DNA of 64,000 nt. Origin: Phyllobacterium chamaecytisi. GTDB taxonomy: Bacteria; Pseudomonadota; Alphaproteobacteria; Rhizobiales; Rhizobiaceae. Shown here in pieces: positions 27,556 through 36,935 of this stretch. A program made the translations under genes and the position numbers. The stretch covers positions 1 to 64,000 of the forward strand of contig NZ_JAIQWW010000002.1 of assembly GCF_020164455.1 (NCBI RefSeq), in the 5' to 3' direction. Under the pieces are notes generated by a model. The model was given only the letters and a program-made list of their open reading frames with translations. It did not search any database and was not told where the DNA came from. Numbering within the stretch: the stretch's first letter is position 1; each line of letters begins with the position of its first letter.

Positions 27556-29325
27556 ATGAATGATACTCGTCAAATCGATGCAAATGGCAAGAGCCATGTG
27601 GGAAAAAAAGCGACGACGCCGGGAGTTCCGACGCCGCAAACGCTGATTTTCAAGGCCCGCCGGGTTTTTCTGGCAGGTCTCCTCTACGCCGTATTACTTA
27701 GTTTCTGTATCAGCCTTTTGCAACTTACGGTACCCCTTTACATGTTGCAGGTGCATGACAGGGTGCTGAACAGTCGCAGCACCGACACTCTGCTTATGCT
27801 GACAGTCCTGGCAGTGGGCGCTTTGCTGGTTTACGGCATTCTCGAATTTATCCGGGCTTTGTCTTTTCAGGCCATGGGCAGCGCGCTTGTGCGCCGGCTA
27901 AATCTGCCGATTCTGACGGCTGCCGTGCAGGCATCGGTGGATCAGGGCCTTCCCAAGGCCACGCAATCCTTGCGCGATCTCACCGAATTGCGTACTTTTT
28001 TGACTTCCTCGGCGGTGAGCGCGCCGCTGGACGCTGCCTGGTCGCCTATCTTTCTCGCCGTGCTCTTCCTGCTACACCCGGTTTTCGGGATCATCGGGGT
28101 CGTGGGGGTAATCATCCTTGTTTGTTGCGGCGTGGTTACTGATCTCTTAACCCGCAGCCTGCTCAAGGATGCAAATCAGGCCAACATCGAAGCCATTTCA
28201 AAAATCGGTGCAACGCTGCGACACGCCGAAGCCATCGAGGCAATGGGAATGTTGCCCGCTCTGGCAAAACGCTGGCGGGGTTTGCAGATGAATGCGCTGG
28301 ATCTGCTCGATCTTGGAGGCACCCGCAATCGCGCGATGGCGTCCATTGCGCGCACCTTGCGCTTTATCATCCAGGTCGCGACGCTGGGTGCAGGAACCCT
28401 GCTGGCGATGGAGCAGGCGATCTCGCCGGGGGCAATGATCGCGACCAGCATTATCGTTGGCCGTTTGCTGATGCCGTTCGACCATGTCGTCGAGACCTGG
28501 CGTCAATGGGTGAATGCGGTTGGCAACTGGAAACGCATCCAGGCCCTGCTTGCACAGAATCTTGCCGTGCGCCAGACGATGCCAACGCCCCGCCCGCATG
28601 GCGACCTGATCATCGACAAGCTGGTTTATGCGGCTCCGGGTGTCGAGATGCCGATCATCAAGGGTATTTCCTTCAGCCTGTCGCCAGGTGAAGTACTTGG
28701 CATTGTCGGCCCATCTGCAGCCGGCAAATCGACACTTGCACGACTCATGATTGGAATCGTCAAGCCGACATCGGGCGGCGTGTTTCTCGACGGGAACAAT
28801 GTCTATCTCTGGGAACGTGGATCCTTCGGCGAGATTGCCGGCTATCTGCCGCAATCGGTGGCACTGCTTGAAGGCACTATCCAGGATAATATCGCGCGCA
28901 TGGGCGACGGCGATCCGCATCGGGTGCTCGAAGCGGCGCGGCTTGCTGATGTTCATGAAATGATCGGACGGCTGCCGCTTGGCTACGATACGCCGGTGGG
29001 CGACGGGAAGTTGACGCTTTCCGGCGGTCAGCGTCAACGCATCGGCCTTGCCCGTTGCCTCTATAATCGCCCTCGCCTGATCGTGCTTGATGAGCCGAAC
29101 GCCAATCTCGATGCAGTCGGCGAAAGAGCGCTGATGCGGGCGATCGAACAGGCCCGCGATGATGGAGCAATCGTGGTGATGATCGCCCACCGCCCAACAA
29201 TTATGCAGGTGGCTGACAAGCTGCTCGTATTGGAGAACGGGCGGATCACACAGTTCGGCCCCCGCACGGACGTCGTGTCGTCCATCACCCCGACTGGTCC
29301 TAAAATGGGAGCCACCGCATCATGA
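27556..29325 (+). CDS. wgdA: Type I secretion ABC ATPase/permease WgdA (ExpD1)-like
   Basis: Inner-membrane exporter of RTX proteins, PrtD type, 589 residues. Residues about 35-320 form the six-helix membrane domain; the ATPase domain has Walker A GPSAAGKSTLA, signature LSGGQRQRIGLA and Walker B LIVLDEPNANLD. There is no C39 peptidase domain. Its stop overlaps the adaptor gene wgdB. It should export the RTX protein WgeA encoded downstream. No TolC-like outer-membrane factor is in the window. Confidence 0.9.
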   Translation: MNDTRQIDANGKSHVGKKATTPGVPTPQTLIFKARRVFLAGLLYAVLLSFCISLLQLTVPLYMLQVHDRVLNSRSTDTLLMLTVLAVGALLVYGILEFIRALSFQAMGSALVRRLNLPILTAAVQASVDQGLPKATQSLRDLTELRTFLTSSAVSAPLDAAWSPIFLAVLFLLHPVFGIIGVVGVIILVCCGVVTDLLTRSLLKDANQANIEAISKIGATLRHAEAIEAMGMLPALAKRWRGLQMNALDLLDLGGTRNRAMASIARTLRFIIQVATLGAGTLLAMEQAISPGAMIATSIIVGRLLMPFDHVVETWRQWVNAVGNWKRIQALLAQNLAVRQTMPTPRPHGDLIIDKLVYAAPGVEMPIIKGISFSLSPGEVLGIVGPSAAGKSTLARLMIGIVKPTSGGVFLDGNNVYLWERGSFGEIAGYLPQSVALLEGTIQDNIARMGDGDPHRVLEAARLADVHEMIGRLPLGYDTPVGDGKLTLSGGQRQRIGLARCLYNRPRLIVLDEPNANLDAVGERALMRAIEQARDDGAIVVMIAHRPTIMQVADKLLVLENGRITQFGPRTDVVSSITPTGPKMGATAS

Positions 29326-30740
29326 CGGGCAACACAAACCTGCAGAAACGCGCCCCTCAACTATTGGCACCACGCACCGTGTCGGGCGGCGAAACCGTTC
29401 CCACCAAGTTCGGGTCCGTCCGTCCGGAATGGGTCACCGATCTTGAGCAGGAAGATAGAAAGTCCCCCCTGCGCAAGTTAATCATCGCAGGCGTATCGAC
29501 GATTTTGATCGCGTTTGGCGGGTTTTTTGGATGGGCCTATTCTGCAGAACTTGGCAGCGCCGCCGTTTCGCTCGGAACTGTGATCGTCGATTCGAAGCGA
29601 AAGACAGTCAGCCACTTCGAGGGGGGCATCCTCGATCGTTTGCTGGTGCAGGAAGGCGATGAAGTGAAAGTCGGTCAGCCGCTCGTCCGCCTTGACGACA
29701 CCAAGGCGCGGTCTGAGTTGCAATCCCTGCAGAGCCGCCGGGTGGGGCTTATAGCAAAGTTGGCGCGACTGCGTGCGGAGCAGGCAGGAGAGACTGAAAT
29801 TACATTTCCAAAGAATTTTGGCGAAATGGGCGACATTTCCGCTGAGAGTGCAATGAGGGCTGAGAGGATATTCTTTGAGAAACGCTACGCGCAAAAAATG
29901 AGCCGCGTGGACATCCAGAAGAAAACTATTGAACAATATACGGAGCAAGCGAAATCGTCCGATGCACAGATAGCTGCGACTGACCGGCAGATCGAGTTGA
30001 TCAATGAACAACGGGAGGCGATCGCCGGGCTTGTTAGAAAAGGTTTTGCCCAGAAGTCGAAGTTGACTGAAATCGACACCAGATTGAGCGAACTCGCGGG
30101 AACCCGCGGTGAGTATGCGGGTGACAAAGCCAAGGCCGAGCAGGCAAAGGCAGGCGCGGAATTTTCCCTCATAGGCATTGAAAGCGATCTGCAGTCGGAG
30201 ATCGCCGGAGAAATCACTACGAGCCAGGTTGATCTCGCCGACACGGAAGAGCGTATTGTGGCGGCCAAAGACGTCATGCGCCGTGTCGAAATACGCTCGC
30301 CGCAGGCGGGCATCGTCGCCAATATTCGCTTGCGGACACCTGGCGGCGTGGTAGCCGCTGGCGAAGCCATACTCGATATCGTACCGGAAAACGAACCGTT
30401 GGTTGTCGAAATGAAGATCAGCCCGCGCGACATCGACAGCGTGATTGTCAGTTCGCCGGTGCAGGTTCGCCTGACAGCCTATAACCAGCGTTCGCTGTCG
30501 CCGCTCGACGGCAAGGTCACTTACGTCGCCGCGGATCAGGTTATCGATGAAAAGACCGATACGGCGTACTTCGTGGCGCGTGCGGAAATCGCCGCTCAAT
30601 CGCTGGCGTCCAACCCGACGATCAAACTTTACCCGGGGATGCCGGCCGAGGTGCTGATCGTGCACAAGGCGCGCAAAGCGATCGAATACCTCATTTCCCC
30701 AATTTCAGACAGCTTTAACCGTGCCTTCAGAGAGGATTAG
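29322..30740 (+). CDS. wgdB: Type I secretion membrane fusion protein WgdB (ExpD2)-like
   Basis: HlyD/PrtE-type adaptor of 472 residues. One membrane segment (about residues 52-74) follows a cytoplasmic N-terminus; a lipoyl-like half-motif (SHFEGGILDRLLVQEGDEVKVG) and a long coiled coil (about 130-310) precede the second half (EIRSPQAGIVANI) and a beta-barrel. The ATG at 29322 overlaps the wgdA stop. The adaptor links the inner-membrane ABC protein to an outer-membrane TolC-like channel. Confidence 0.9.
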   Translation: MTGNTNLQKRAPQLLAPRTVSGGETVPTKFGSVRPEWVTDLEQEDRKSPLRKLIIAGVSTILIAFGGFFGWAYSAELGSAAVSLGTVIVDSKRKTVSHFEGGILDRLLVQEGDEVKVGQPLVRLDDTKARSELQSLQSRRVGLIAKLARLRAEQAGETEITFPKNFGEMGDISAESAMRAERIFFEKRYAQKMSRVDIQKKTIEQYTEQAKSSDAQIAATDRQIELINEQREAIAGLVRKGFAQKSKLTEIDTRLSELAGTRGEYAGDKAKAEQAKAGAEFSLIGIESDLQSEIAGEITTSQVDLADTEERIVAAKDVMRRVEIRSPQAGIVANIRLRTPGGVVAAGEAILDIVPENEPLVVEMKISPRDIDSVIVSSPVQVRLTAYNQRSLSPLDGKVTYVAADQVIDEKTDTAYFVARAEIAAQSLASNPTIKLYPGMPAEVLIVHKARKAIEYLISPISDSFNRAFRED

Positions 30741-31033
30741 TTAGAAGATTCTCACTGCAGCGCACCATATTTGGCGATATTTCAAATTTCAAATTAAATT
30801 ACACTTAATACGACGCAATATAATAAGTAGTTTTGCTTTAAACAGGAATTATAGATTCTAATATAAAAGTGTCATAATACATGGGCGTAATAATTTGTTA
30901 CTATGGATTGCCACATTTATATTCTTAGTCTAGATTGCAATTCGATTTGGTGCAGCGCACAATCGTTTAGGCATCGATCGTCGGAATCTTTCCGGCAATT
31001 TGTAGACTCAAAGCAGGACAGAAGGAGAAGCAG
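30741..31033. promoter_or_regulatory. AT-rich wgeA promoter region with a weak WggR-like site
   Basis: This 293-nt region is AT-rich and has no ORF. TATTTCAAATTTCAAATTAA at 30778-30797 matches the wggR-wgdA operator at 16 of 20 positions, followed by ATTAC as in the wgaA site. The wgeA ribosome site AGAAGGAGAAG lies at 31019-31030. Promoter hexamers cannot be fixed by eye. Confidence 0.5.
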
Positions 31034-31693
31034 ATGGCCACTTTAGAAGGCGGCGCCTACGACGACGTTTTGTTTGGCTCGCGTTTTGACGACTTCATCC
31101 ACGCCAATGGCGGTGATGATGTTGTTTTTGGCTCGAACGGAAATGACTCGATATTCGGTGACGCCGGCGACGATTTGTTGTTTGGCGGCAACGGCAACGA
31201 CTCGATTTTCGGCGGCGAGGGAACTGACATCCTCTTCGGCGACAATGGAAACGACATACTGAGCGGTAACGAGGGAAATGACGTTCTCTTCGGCGGCCAC
31301 GGAGATGACGTTCTTACCGGCGGTGCCGGTTCTGATCTCTTGTTCGGCGATGCTGGAAACGATGTTCTTTCCGGCGGTGCCGGCGACGACACTCTCTTCG
31401 GCGGCGCAGGCAATGATACACTCATTGGCGGCGCAGGCAGTGATGTATTCCTGTTCACTGGCGGCGGCGGAAATGACGTTGTTCTCGATTTTACCCCTGG
31501 TGAAGACGTCCTCCAGATCTCCAGCGGTATCAACGGGCAGGATATTCATTCGGCTGACGATCTTGCCGATCGTGTTACGCAGGTTGGTGGCAATGTTGTC
31601 GTCGATCTCGGTCATGGCGATTCCGTCACGCTCGTTGGCGTCAATGCCGACGATGTCACGGAACATCCGGGCGATTACTTCGTCGTTCATTGA
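31034..31693 (+). CDS. wgeA: Secreted RTX calcium-binding protein WgeA (ExpE1)-like
   Basis: Small secreted protein of 219 residues. Residues about 6-140 are fifteen consecutive nine-residue RTX units (GGxGxDxLF type), which fold as a Ca2+-binding parallel beta roll outside the cell. The last 80 residues form an ordinary C-terminal cap and end DYFVVH, the hydrophobic end expected of a type I secretion signal. There is no N-terminal signal peptide and no enzyme domain. It lies directly after the wgdAB exporter, as ExpE1 does in S. meliloti. A strong terminator follows, so distal wge genes may be transcribed less or from their own promoter. Confidence 0.88.
   Translation: MATLEGGAYDDVLFGSRFDDFIHANGGDDVVFGSNGNDSIFGDAGDDLLFGGNGNDSIFGGEGTDILFGDNGNDILSGNEGNDVLFGGHGDDVLTGGAGSDLLFGDAGNDVLSGGAGDDTLFGGAGNDTLIGGAGSDVFLFTGGGGNDVVLDFTPGEDVLQISSGINGQDIHSADDLADRVTQVGGNVVVDLGHGDSVTLVGVNADDVTEHPGDYFVVH
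31049..31453 (+). repeat. Fifteen 27-bp tandem units encoding RTX nonapeptides
   Basis: In-frame 27-bp units encode GGxGNDxLF-like nonapeptides; the most regular are in the second half ([36 protein letters not shown]). The DNA is repetitive enough for slipped-strand or recombination changes in unit number. Confidence 0.85.
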
Positions 31694-31704
31694 TAGCGAC
31701 TATG

Positions 31705-31739
31705 GCGTGCCCTGCCCTCCGGCCGGGCACGCTTTTTTT
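31705..31739 (+). terminator. Intrinsic terminator after wgeA
   Basis: GCGTGCCC (31705-31712) pairs perfectly with GGGCACGC (31725-31732), an 8-bp GC-rich stem with a 12-nt loop, followed at once by seven Ts (31733-31739). It starts 12 nt after the wgeA stop and lies before wgeB. Confidence 0.88.
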
Positions 31740-31759
31740 GACGTGAATGAAAGGGCAAC

Positions 31760-34036
31760 GTGTTGAACCTCGACCATTCGACGGATATTGCAGGCGATAC
31801 CGAGAGCATTTCAATCTCGCGTCTCTGTGCAGATGTGGCCGTCGTGATCTGGGACCTTCCGGCTTCCATACGGGCATCAACGAAATGTACGCTGGAGACG
31901 CCGGAACCGTTCGTTCCGCTCATCAGCTTGAATATTCCCCTCGAAACGGGCGGTCAGCGTGTTCTCTGGGCCATGCGCACCAAAGATGAGCCGGTCCGTC
32001 TTACCATGTCTGCTGGTGCACTCGGGCCGACCGAACAAGCTGTTCTCTATCCGGCAGTTGAGCTTGGCTCTTTCGATGTGGACCGTGCTGTCGATAATCT
32101 CGCGGCTGCCGGACATATCAAGCTGCTCAATAATATGCTGAGCACATGGCGCAGTGCCTTTCGCCTGTCGCAGAATCAGGTTTTTGCCAGCGTTGTTCGC
32201 GAAATCACCCTGGCATTGACGCCAGAGCCACGGCAAGTGCGCGGCTGTGGTCAGCCAATTGATGGCCAGCACCTGTTGGAAACCGCGCTGGATCCGGACC
32301 TTGGCGATGTTACTGCCATCTATGCAATCAGCGCCAATTCCATAACCGCGCTGCCGACGAAGCTGGGTCTGGGGCGCCAATCCAAAAAGGGCTGGCAGTC
32401 GTGCCATCTCCTTGTGGAGTCCGTCCGGGCGTTGCCGCAATCATTGCACTTTGTGTTTACGGGGAAAAACGGTATCGCCGTCCGCAAATTATCCGACAGC
32501 GATGGCCAGCTTGACTTTTCCAAGTGGTGGCCAAAGCGGCAGAACGATATGGAACTGCGTGAGTTCCTCGTGCGTCAACTGGCAGAAGTCCCCGGTGCTG
32601 GCGCTGCCATTGCTATCGATATGCAGATGCGCGCGCCGTTGCCAGTTCGCCAGATCGCAAAGTCAGGAACGCAGCCTGCGGCCGAAATCGATCTCGCGAT
32701 CGCACTTGATGGTGGTCTGCTCGTCGGCGGCTGGACCCACGATCCCGCAGCGATGCTGGCCCGCATCGAATATCTTTCGGAAGACGGAAGTGCTCTGCCG
32801 CTCCAGCCCAATTTTTACAAGTTTCCTGGCAAGACTGGCGAACGCGCGGATGGACTTGGCGCCGACGTGACCGGTTTTGTCGCCTGGCTGCCACAAGCCA
32901 AAAATCTTGGACCATTGCTGCAGCCGCGCTTTCAGATGCGACTCGTCTCGGGTGCAACCGCAATGCTGGTGCCGCCAATACAGCCATTTGAACCATCGGC
33001 ACAGCGTAACCGCATCTTGCGGGCGGTACCGCCGCAGCATGCGCGTAGCCAGGTGTTCGAAAGCATTCTTGCGCCAGCCCTGAAAGAGGTCGAACAAAAA
33101 CTTGGCCAGACGGTGAGGATTGCAGATATCAAGGAATACGGCGTGGGACCGGCAACCCCTCTGATCTCGATCGTAATTCCCCTCTATCGCAATCTCGACT
33201 TTTTGCGCTTCCAGCTTTCGGCCATGGCAACCGATCCCTGGCTTGTAGAGAATGCAGAGGTCATTTTTGTGCTCGATTCTCCGGAAATCCAGGACGATAC
33301 AGAGCACATGCTTGGCGGACTGCATATCCTGCATGACTTGCCTATGAAGCTCGCCACCATGAATCGCAACAGCGGCTATGCCCGGGCCTGTAACGCCGGT
33401 GCGAGTCTTGCGACAGGCACCATGCTGGTAATGTTGAATTCCGACGTTGTCCCCTGCGGTCCGGGCTGGTTGGACACACTCACCCGGCCCTTGCTCGAAC
33501 AGAAGAAGCTGGGTGCGATCGGGCCGAAACTGCTCTTCGAAGATGGCTCCCTGCAGCATGCGGGACTGTACTTTGCCCGCGACCAGCGCGGCGTCTGGCT
33601 GAACCATCATTTCTACAAAGGCATGCCGGGCTACTACTCGCCGGCTCAGATTGCGCGGACAGTGCCGGGCGTGACCGGTGCGTGCCTCGTTACCCGCAAG
33701 GACATTTATGATCTGGTCGGCGGGTTCACCGAGGAATACGTCATCGGGGACTATGAGGACAGTGACCTATGCCTGAAAATCCGGCAGATCGGCTTTCAGG
33801 TGGCTTACGAGCCGAATGTTGCTCTCTACCACTTCGAACGCCGGTCTATCCGTCGCAGTAGCGACTACATGCGCGGTCTCGCGAGCCAATATAATTCCTG
33901 GCTTCATACGCAGCGCTGGGACGACGACATCACTGAATTAATGACGACCTATCTCGATGAAGCGGTGCCTGATCAAATGAACGGGGACACCGTCACTTCT
34001 TTCGTCAAGGAAAAGTCTGAAAGGAGCGCCGCTTGA
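31760..34036 (+). CDS. wgeB: Glycosyltransferase WgeB (ExpE2)-like, C-terminal GT2
   Basis: Protein of 758 residues. The first 300 are not recognisable. About residues 318-378 hold a GGWTHDP module of the type also seen in WgeE and WgeF. Residues from about 467 form a GT2 catalytic domain: SIVIPLYRN, the metal-binding SDVVP (about 561-565) in LNSDVVP, and GDYEDSDLCLKI (about 663-674) carrying the catalytic acid. The domain looks complete, so it is probably an active sugar transferase on the cytoplasmic side. GTG 31760 is preceded by GAAAGGG. It overlaps wgeC by four bases. The symbol follows its place after wgeA. Confidence 0.8.
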   Translation: MLNLDHSTDIAGDTESISISRLCADVAVVIWDLPASIRASTKCTLETPEPFVPLISLNIPLETGGQRVLWAMRTKDEPVRLTMSAGALGPTEQAVLYPAVELGSFDVDRAVDNLAAAGHIKLLNNMLSTWRSAFRLSQNQVFASVVREITLALTPEPRQVRGCGQPIDGQHLLETALDPDLGDVTAIYAISANSITALPTKLGLGRQSKKGWQSCHLLVESVRALPQSLHFVFTGKNGIAVRKLSDSDGQLDFSKWWPKRQNDMELREFLVRQLAEVPGAGAAIAIDMQMRAPLPVRQIAKSGTQPAAEIDLAIALDGGLLVGGWTHDPAAMLARIEYLSEDGSALPLQPNFYKFPGKTGERADGLGADVTGFVAWLPQAKNLGPLLQPRFQMRLVSGATAMLVPPIQPFEPSAQRNRILRAVPPQHARSQVFESILAPALKEVEQKLGQTVRIADIKEYGVGPATPLISIVIPLYRNLDFLRFQLSAMATDPWLVENAEVIFVLDSPEIQDDTEHMLGGLHILHDLPMKLATMNRNSGYARACNAGASLATGTMLVMLNSDVVPCGPGWLDTLTRPLLEQKKLGAIGPKLLFEDGSLQHAGLYFARDQRGVWLNHHFYKGMPGYYSPAQIARTVPGVTGACLVTRKDIYDLVGGFTEEYVIGDYEDSDLCLKIRQIGFQVAYEPNVALYHFERRSIRRSSDYMRGLASQYNSWLHTQRWDDDITELMTTYLDEAVPDQMNGDTVTSFVKEKSERSAA

Positions 34037-34878
34037 CTGAGGTTATTGCACTCAAGACAGCTTTTACCGAACTTCCCCCCGCATTCAACAATGATCACGT
34101 CGAATGGTTGATGGAAGCCGTCCTGCGCAACCGGTTTCTACCTTGTCCTGACCCGGATAGCATTTTCGTCGGAGACGGCAATTTCCAGGCCGTTGGCGCA
34201 GAATTCCTCGGTCATTTCATCCGCAAGGGAGGTGTGCGCCCAGATAGCCGGGTCCTCGATATCGGTTGTGGTATCGGGCGCATGGCTGTCCCGTTAACCC
34301 AGTACCTTGACTTTGCAAAAGGCAGCTATTGCGGCATCGATCCGGTTGCCGGCGGGATCAACTGGTGCCGGCAAATGATCAGCCCTGTGTATTCCAACTT
34401 CGAATTCCGCCATCTGGATATCGCACACTCGCTGTATAATCCGAAGGGTGCGATCGACGGGCTCGAACTCGTTCTGCCCTATGAAGACCGGCAGTTCGAT
34501 TTCATCATAATGACGTCTGTCGTCACCCATTTGCCTGACGAAGAGGTAAGCGCCTATCTGCGCGAGGTGGAACGGGTGCTTGCGCTAGGGGGCCGCCTGT
34601 TCATGACATGCTTCGTCGTCGATAAGGTTGCAGCTGAGAATCCCTTGAAAAAGCGTGACGCGCGGCTCGGATTTCAGCGTTACGACGAAGGTCCGTGCTG
34701 GTTCGTTCCAGAACTGCCGCCACTGGCTGCTGTGGGTTTCGATGATGGATTTCTGGATGGTGCACTTGCGCGTGCCGGTTTGTCGGTTACAACCAAGTCA
34801 TTCGGTCACTGGCGCGGCGTTCCTTCGGATCATTATCAGGATCTGTTCGTGGCTGAGCTCGATAGAGGCGGTCGATGA
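34033..34878 (+). CDS. wgeC: SAM-dependent methyltransferase WgeC (ExpE3)-like
   Basis: Class I methyltransferase of 281 residues. The SAM-binding motif I is VLDIGCGIGRMAVPL (about residues 73-87), followed by CGIDPVAGGINWC and the post-motif FDFIIMTSVVTHLPDEE. No membrane segment. It starts with TTG 34033 overlapping wgeB, and its stop overlaps wgeD, which implies coupled translation. Substrate is probably a sugar or lipid-linked intermediate of the polysaccharide, from context only. Confidence 0.78.
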   Translation: MTEVIALKTAFTELPPAFNNDHVEWLMEAVLRNRFLPCPDPDSIFVGDGNFQAVGAEFLGHFIRKGGVRPDSRVLDIGCGIGRMAVPLTQYLDFAKGSYCGIDPVAGGINWCRQMISPVYSNFEFRHLDIAHSLYNPKGAIDGLELVLPYEDRQFDFIIMTSVVTHLPDEEVSAYLREVERVLALGGRLFMTCFVVDKVAAENPLKKRDARLGFQRYDEGPCWFVPELPPLAAVGFDDGFLDGALARAGLSVTTKSFGHWRGVPSDHYQDLFVAELDRGGR

Positions 34879-36134
34879 CCCGCGTACTCGTCGCTGCACA
34901 CAACCATCCCGCCTTGCATCCAGGCGGCACGGAAATATTCGCCCACGACCTTTTCCGTGCCTATCAACGGGCCGGATGCGAAGCGCTCTTCCTCGGCGCA
35001 ACCAATCATATTCACCGCGAGGCCCGGCCAGGAACGAGCTTCCAGAGCATCGGTACCAACGGCGATGAAGTTTTGCTGTGGTCGGGGCACTTCGACCGAT
35101 TCTTCATGAGTCAGGTCGATCTTTATGGCATCGTTCCGGACATCGTCGAACTCCTGCGTGATTTCCGGCCGGACGTCGTGCATTTGCATCATCTCCTGCT
35201 TCTGGGTGCGGAGTTTCCGCATATCGTGCGCCGCACATTGCCCGAATGCCGGATCGTCATGACGCTGCATGATTACTACCCGATCTGTCACCATGATGGT
35301 TTGATGGTGCGCACAACGAGCAAAGAACTATGCCATGGTGCTAGTCCGGACCGGTGCCACAGCTGTTTCAAGGAAATTGCTCTCGACAAATTCGTTCTGC
35401 GTGAGCGTCATCTGAAGTCTCTTTTGAGTGCTGTCGATGGTTTTGTGTCGCCGAGCGAATTTCTCAAGCAGCGCTATGTCGACTGGGGCATTTCCGAACA
35501 TTTGATCAGCGTGATCCCCAATGGCCAGCCCGAACGGGCTGAGGTAAAAAAGCGAGATGTCACGCAGCGTACCAAGCCGGTCTTTGGTTATTTCGGCAAT
35601 CTCAATCCATGGAAAGGTGCAACTGTCCTGCTCGAAGCGGCAAAGCAGCTGATTTCCGAGGATTTCGAATTCGAGCTGCGGGTCCATGGGGCGGCGCCGT
35701 TCCAGAGTGAAAGTTTCGTTGCTGATATAGATCGCCTCTTCGCTGAAACATCACCTACCGTGCAGCGCCGTGGCGCTTACCGGCGCGAAGATATCGCTGG
35801 TCTGATCGCCACTGTCGATTGCGCGATCATGCCTTCGATCTGGTGGGAAAATGCACCGCTGGTGATCCAGGAAGCGCAAAGCCAGGATTGTCCGGTAATC
35901 ACAAGCAATATCGGTGGCATGGCCGAAATGATTGAAGACGGCATCAACGGTCTGACCGTCCCGCCTAACGATCCCATGGCGCTGGCGGCCGCCATGCGAC
36001 GTATCGCTGAAGATGCTGACTTACGCCAGACTCTTGTCCTTGGGGCTCGCCACCCCGACACAATCGACATGACGGCTGCGCGCTATCTCGATTTGATCGA
36101 GACACTGCGTCCGGCACATGTCGAAGCAGCCTGA
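34875..36134 (+). CDS. wgeD: Glycosyltransferase family 4 WgeD (ExpE4)-like
   Basis: GT-B transferase, 419 residues. The N-terminal half has HPGGTEIFAHDLFRAY and VVHLHHLLLLG; the C-terminal half has FGYFGNLNPWKGATVLLEA and SIWWENAPLVIQEA with the acceptor/donor glutamates. Between them is a cysteine cluster: a Cys in YYPICHHDG, then CHGASPDRCHSC (C-x7-C-x2-C). The same pattern recurs in the paralogue WgeG. ATG 34875 overlaps the wgeC stop. Confidence 0.84.
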   Translation: MTRVLVAAHNHPALHPGGTEIFAHDLFRAYQRAGCEALFLGATNHIHREARPGTSFQSIGTNGDEVLLWSGHFDRFFMSQVDLYGIVPDIVELLRDFRPDVVHLHHLLLLGAEFPHIVRRTLPECRIVMTLHDYYPICHHDGLMVRTTSKELCHGASPDRCHSCFKEIALDKFVLRERHLKSLLSAVDGFVSPSEFLKQRYVDWGISEHLISVIPNGQPERAEVKKRDVTQRTKPVFGYFGNLNPWKGATVLLEAAKQLISEDFEFELRVHGAAPFQSESFVADIDRLFAETSPTVQRRGAYRREDIAGLIATVDCAIMPSIWWENAPLVIQEAQSQDCPVITSNIGGMAEMIEDGINGLTVPPNDPMALAAAMRRIAEDADLRQTLVLGARHPDTIDMTAARYLDLIETLRPAHVEAA

Positions 36135-36144
36135 GAGGACCATT

Positions 36145-36918
36145 ATGTCAATAATCACAAATGTGTCGGCACAGGCGCCAATTCAGCCGAGTACCGTTCC
36201 CCAACAGGACAATACACAGACCAAAAAAATGGAACCGACAAAGGGAAGGGTTGACGCTATCGATGACGGCCGTTTGTTCGGTTGGGCTTTCGATCCAGCC
36301 GCGCCGACCAAGAGGCTGACTATTCGCGTGCTTCTGGACGGCAAGCCCATTGCAGAAGCTGTGGCCGACAAGGACCGCCCGGATTTGAAGCGCTCCGGTA
36401 TCGGCGATGGCGCGCATGCATTCGATGTGATGCTGCCGCAATTCGCTGCCATGCGCGCTGGTGAACTGGTGGTCGTTGCCATAAATGGTGCAGGCGTCGA
36501 ACAAGCATTGCGGGTTCCAAAGCCTGATGAACAGGCCGCCGAGGCCCTGATCGCCGCGCCGATGACGCGCATTCTCGACAAGCTCGATATGTTGATGGCT
36601 GCACAGCGCCAATTGCAGGTCAACCAGCGCTCGTTGCAGCGTATTGCGCCGGTCATTGATGGATCTGGCGGTAGCACTGCAGTCGACGCCGCCGATGTGA
36701 GCAATTCGATTGAAAATCTCCGCGGTGACGTCAACCAGCGCCTGACGGAACTTGATGTTCATCTGATGCGAATGGACGGCGTCGTAGCAGGTATGGAAAA
36801 GCGCATGGAGTCACTGCAAAAACGCTCCGGTGGCGACGTTAAACCGTTGATTTTGCTTTTGTTCGTTCTCGTGGGCTTTGCTGCCGGGGCTATTCTGTCA
36901 ATGTCAGTCATGCCTTGA
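36145..36918 (+). CDS. wgeE: Membrane-anchored module protein WgeE (ExpE5)-like
   Basis: Protein of 257 residues with unknown activity. Residues about 33-125 form a beta-type module (RLFGWAFDPAAP, DRPDLKRSGIGDGAHAF) often found attached to glycosyltransferases. Residues about 140-230 are predicted helical or coiled-coil, and a single membrane segment ends the protein (about 234-254, LILLLFVLVGFAAGAILS). No catalytic motif is visible, so a scaffold for the transferases at the inner membrane is the simplest reading. ATG 36145 with GAGAGG upstream is preferred over 36118, which overlaps wgeD. Confidence 0.7.
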   Translation: MSIITNVSAQAPIQPSTVPQQDNTQTKKMEPTKGRVDAIDDGRLFGWAFDPAAPTKRLTIRVLLDGKPIAEAVADKDRPDLKRSGIGDGAHAFDVMLPQFAAMRAGELVVVAINGAGVEQALRVPKPDEQAAEALIAAPMTRILDKLDMLMAAQRQLQVNQRSLQRIAPVIDGSGGSTAVDAADVSNSIENLRGDVNQRLTELDVHLMRMDGVVAGMEKRMESLQKRSGGDVKPLILLLFVLVGFAAGAILSMSVMP

Positions 36919-36935
36919 TCATGGAGCAGATTTGA

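Noticed and set aside
28198..29190. Antisense reading frame (330 codons) inside wgdA
   Set aside because: Covers the ATPase domain on the other strand; no independent support.
29478..30665. Antisense reading frame (395 codons) inside wgdB
   Set aside because: Mirror of the coding frame with no domain signal.
31049..31453. CRISPR-like repetition
   Set aside because: The periodic 27-bp units are in frame and encode RTX nonapeptides; there are no spacers.
31043..31690. Antisense repeat protein opposite wgeA
   Set aside because: Its repeats are only the complement of the RTX units.
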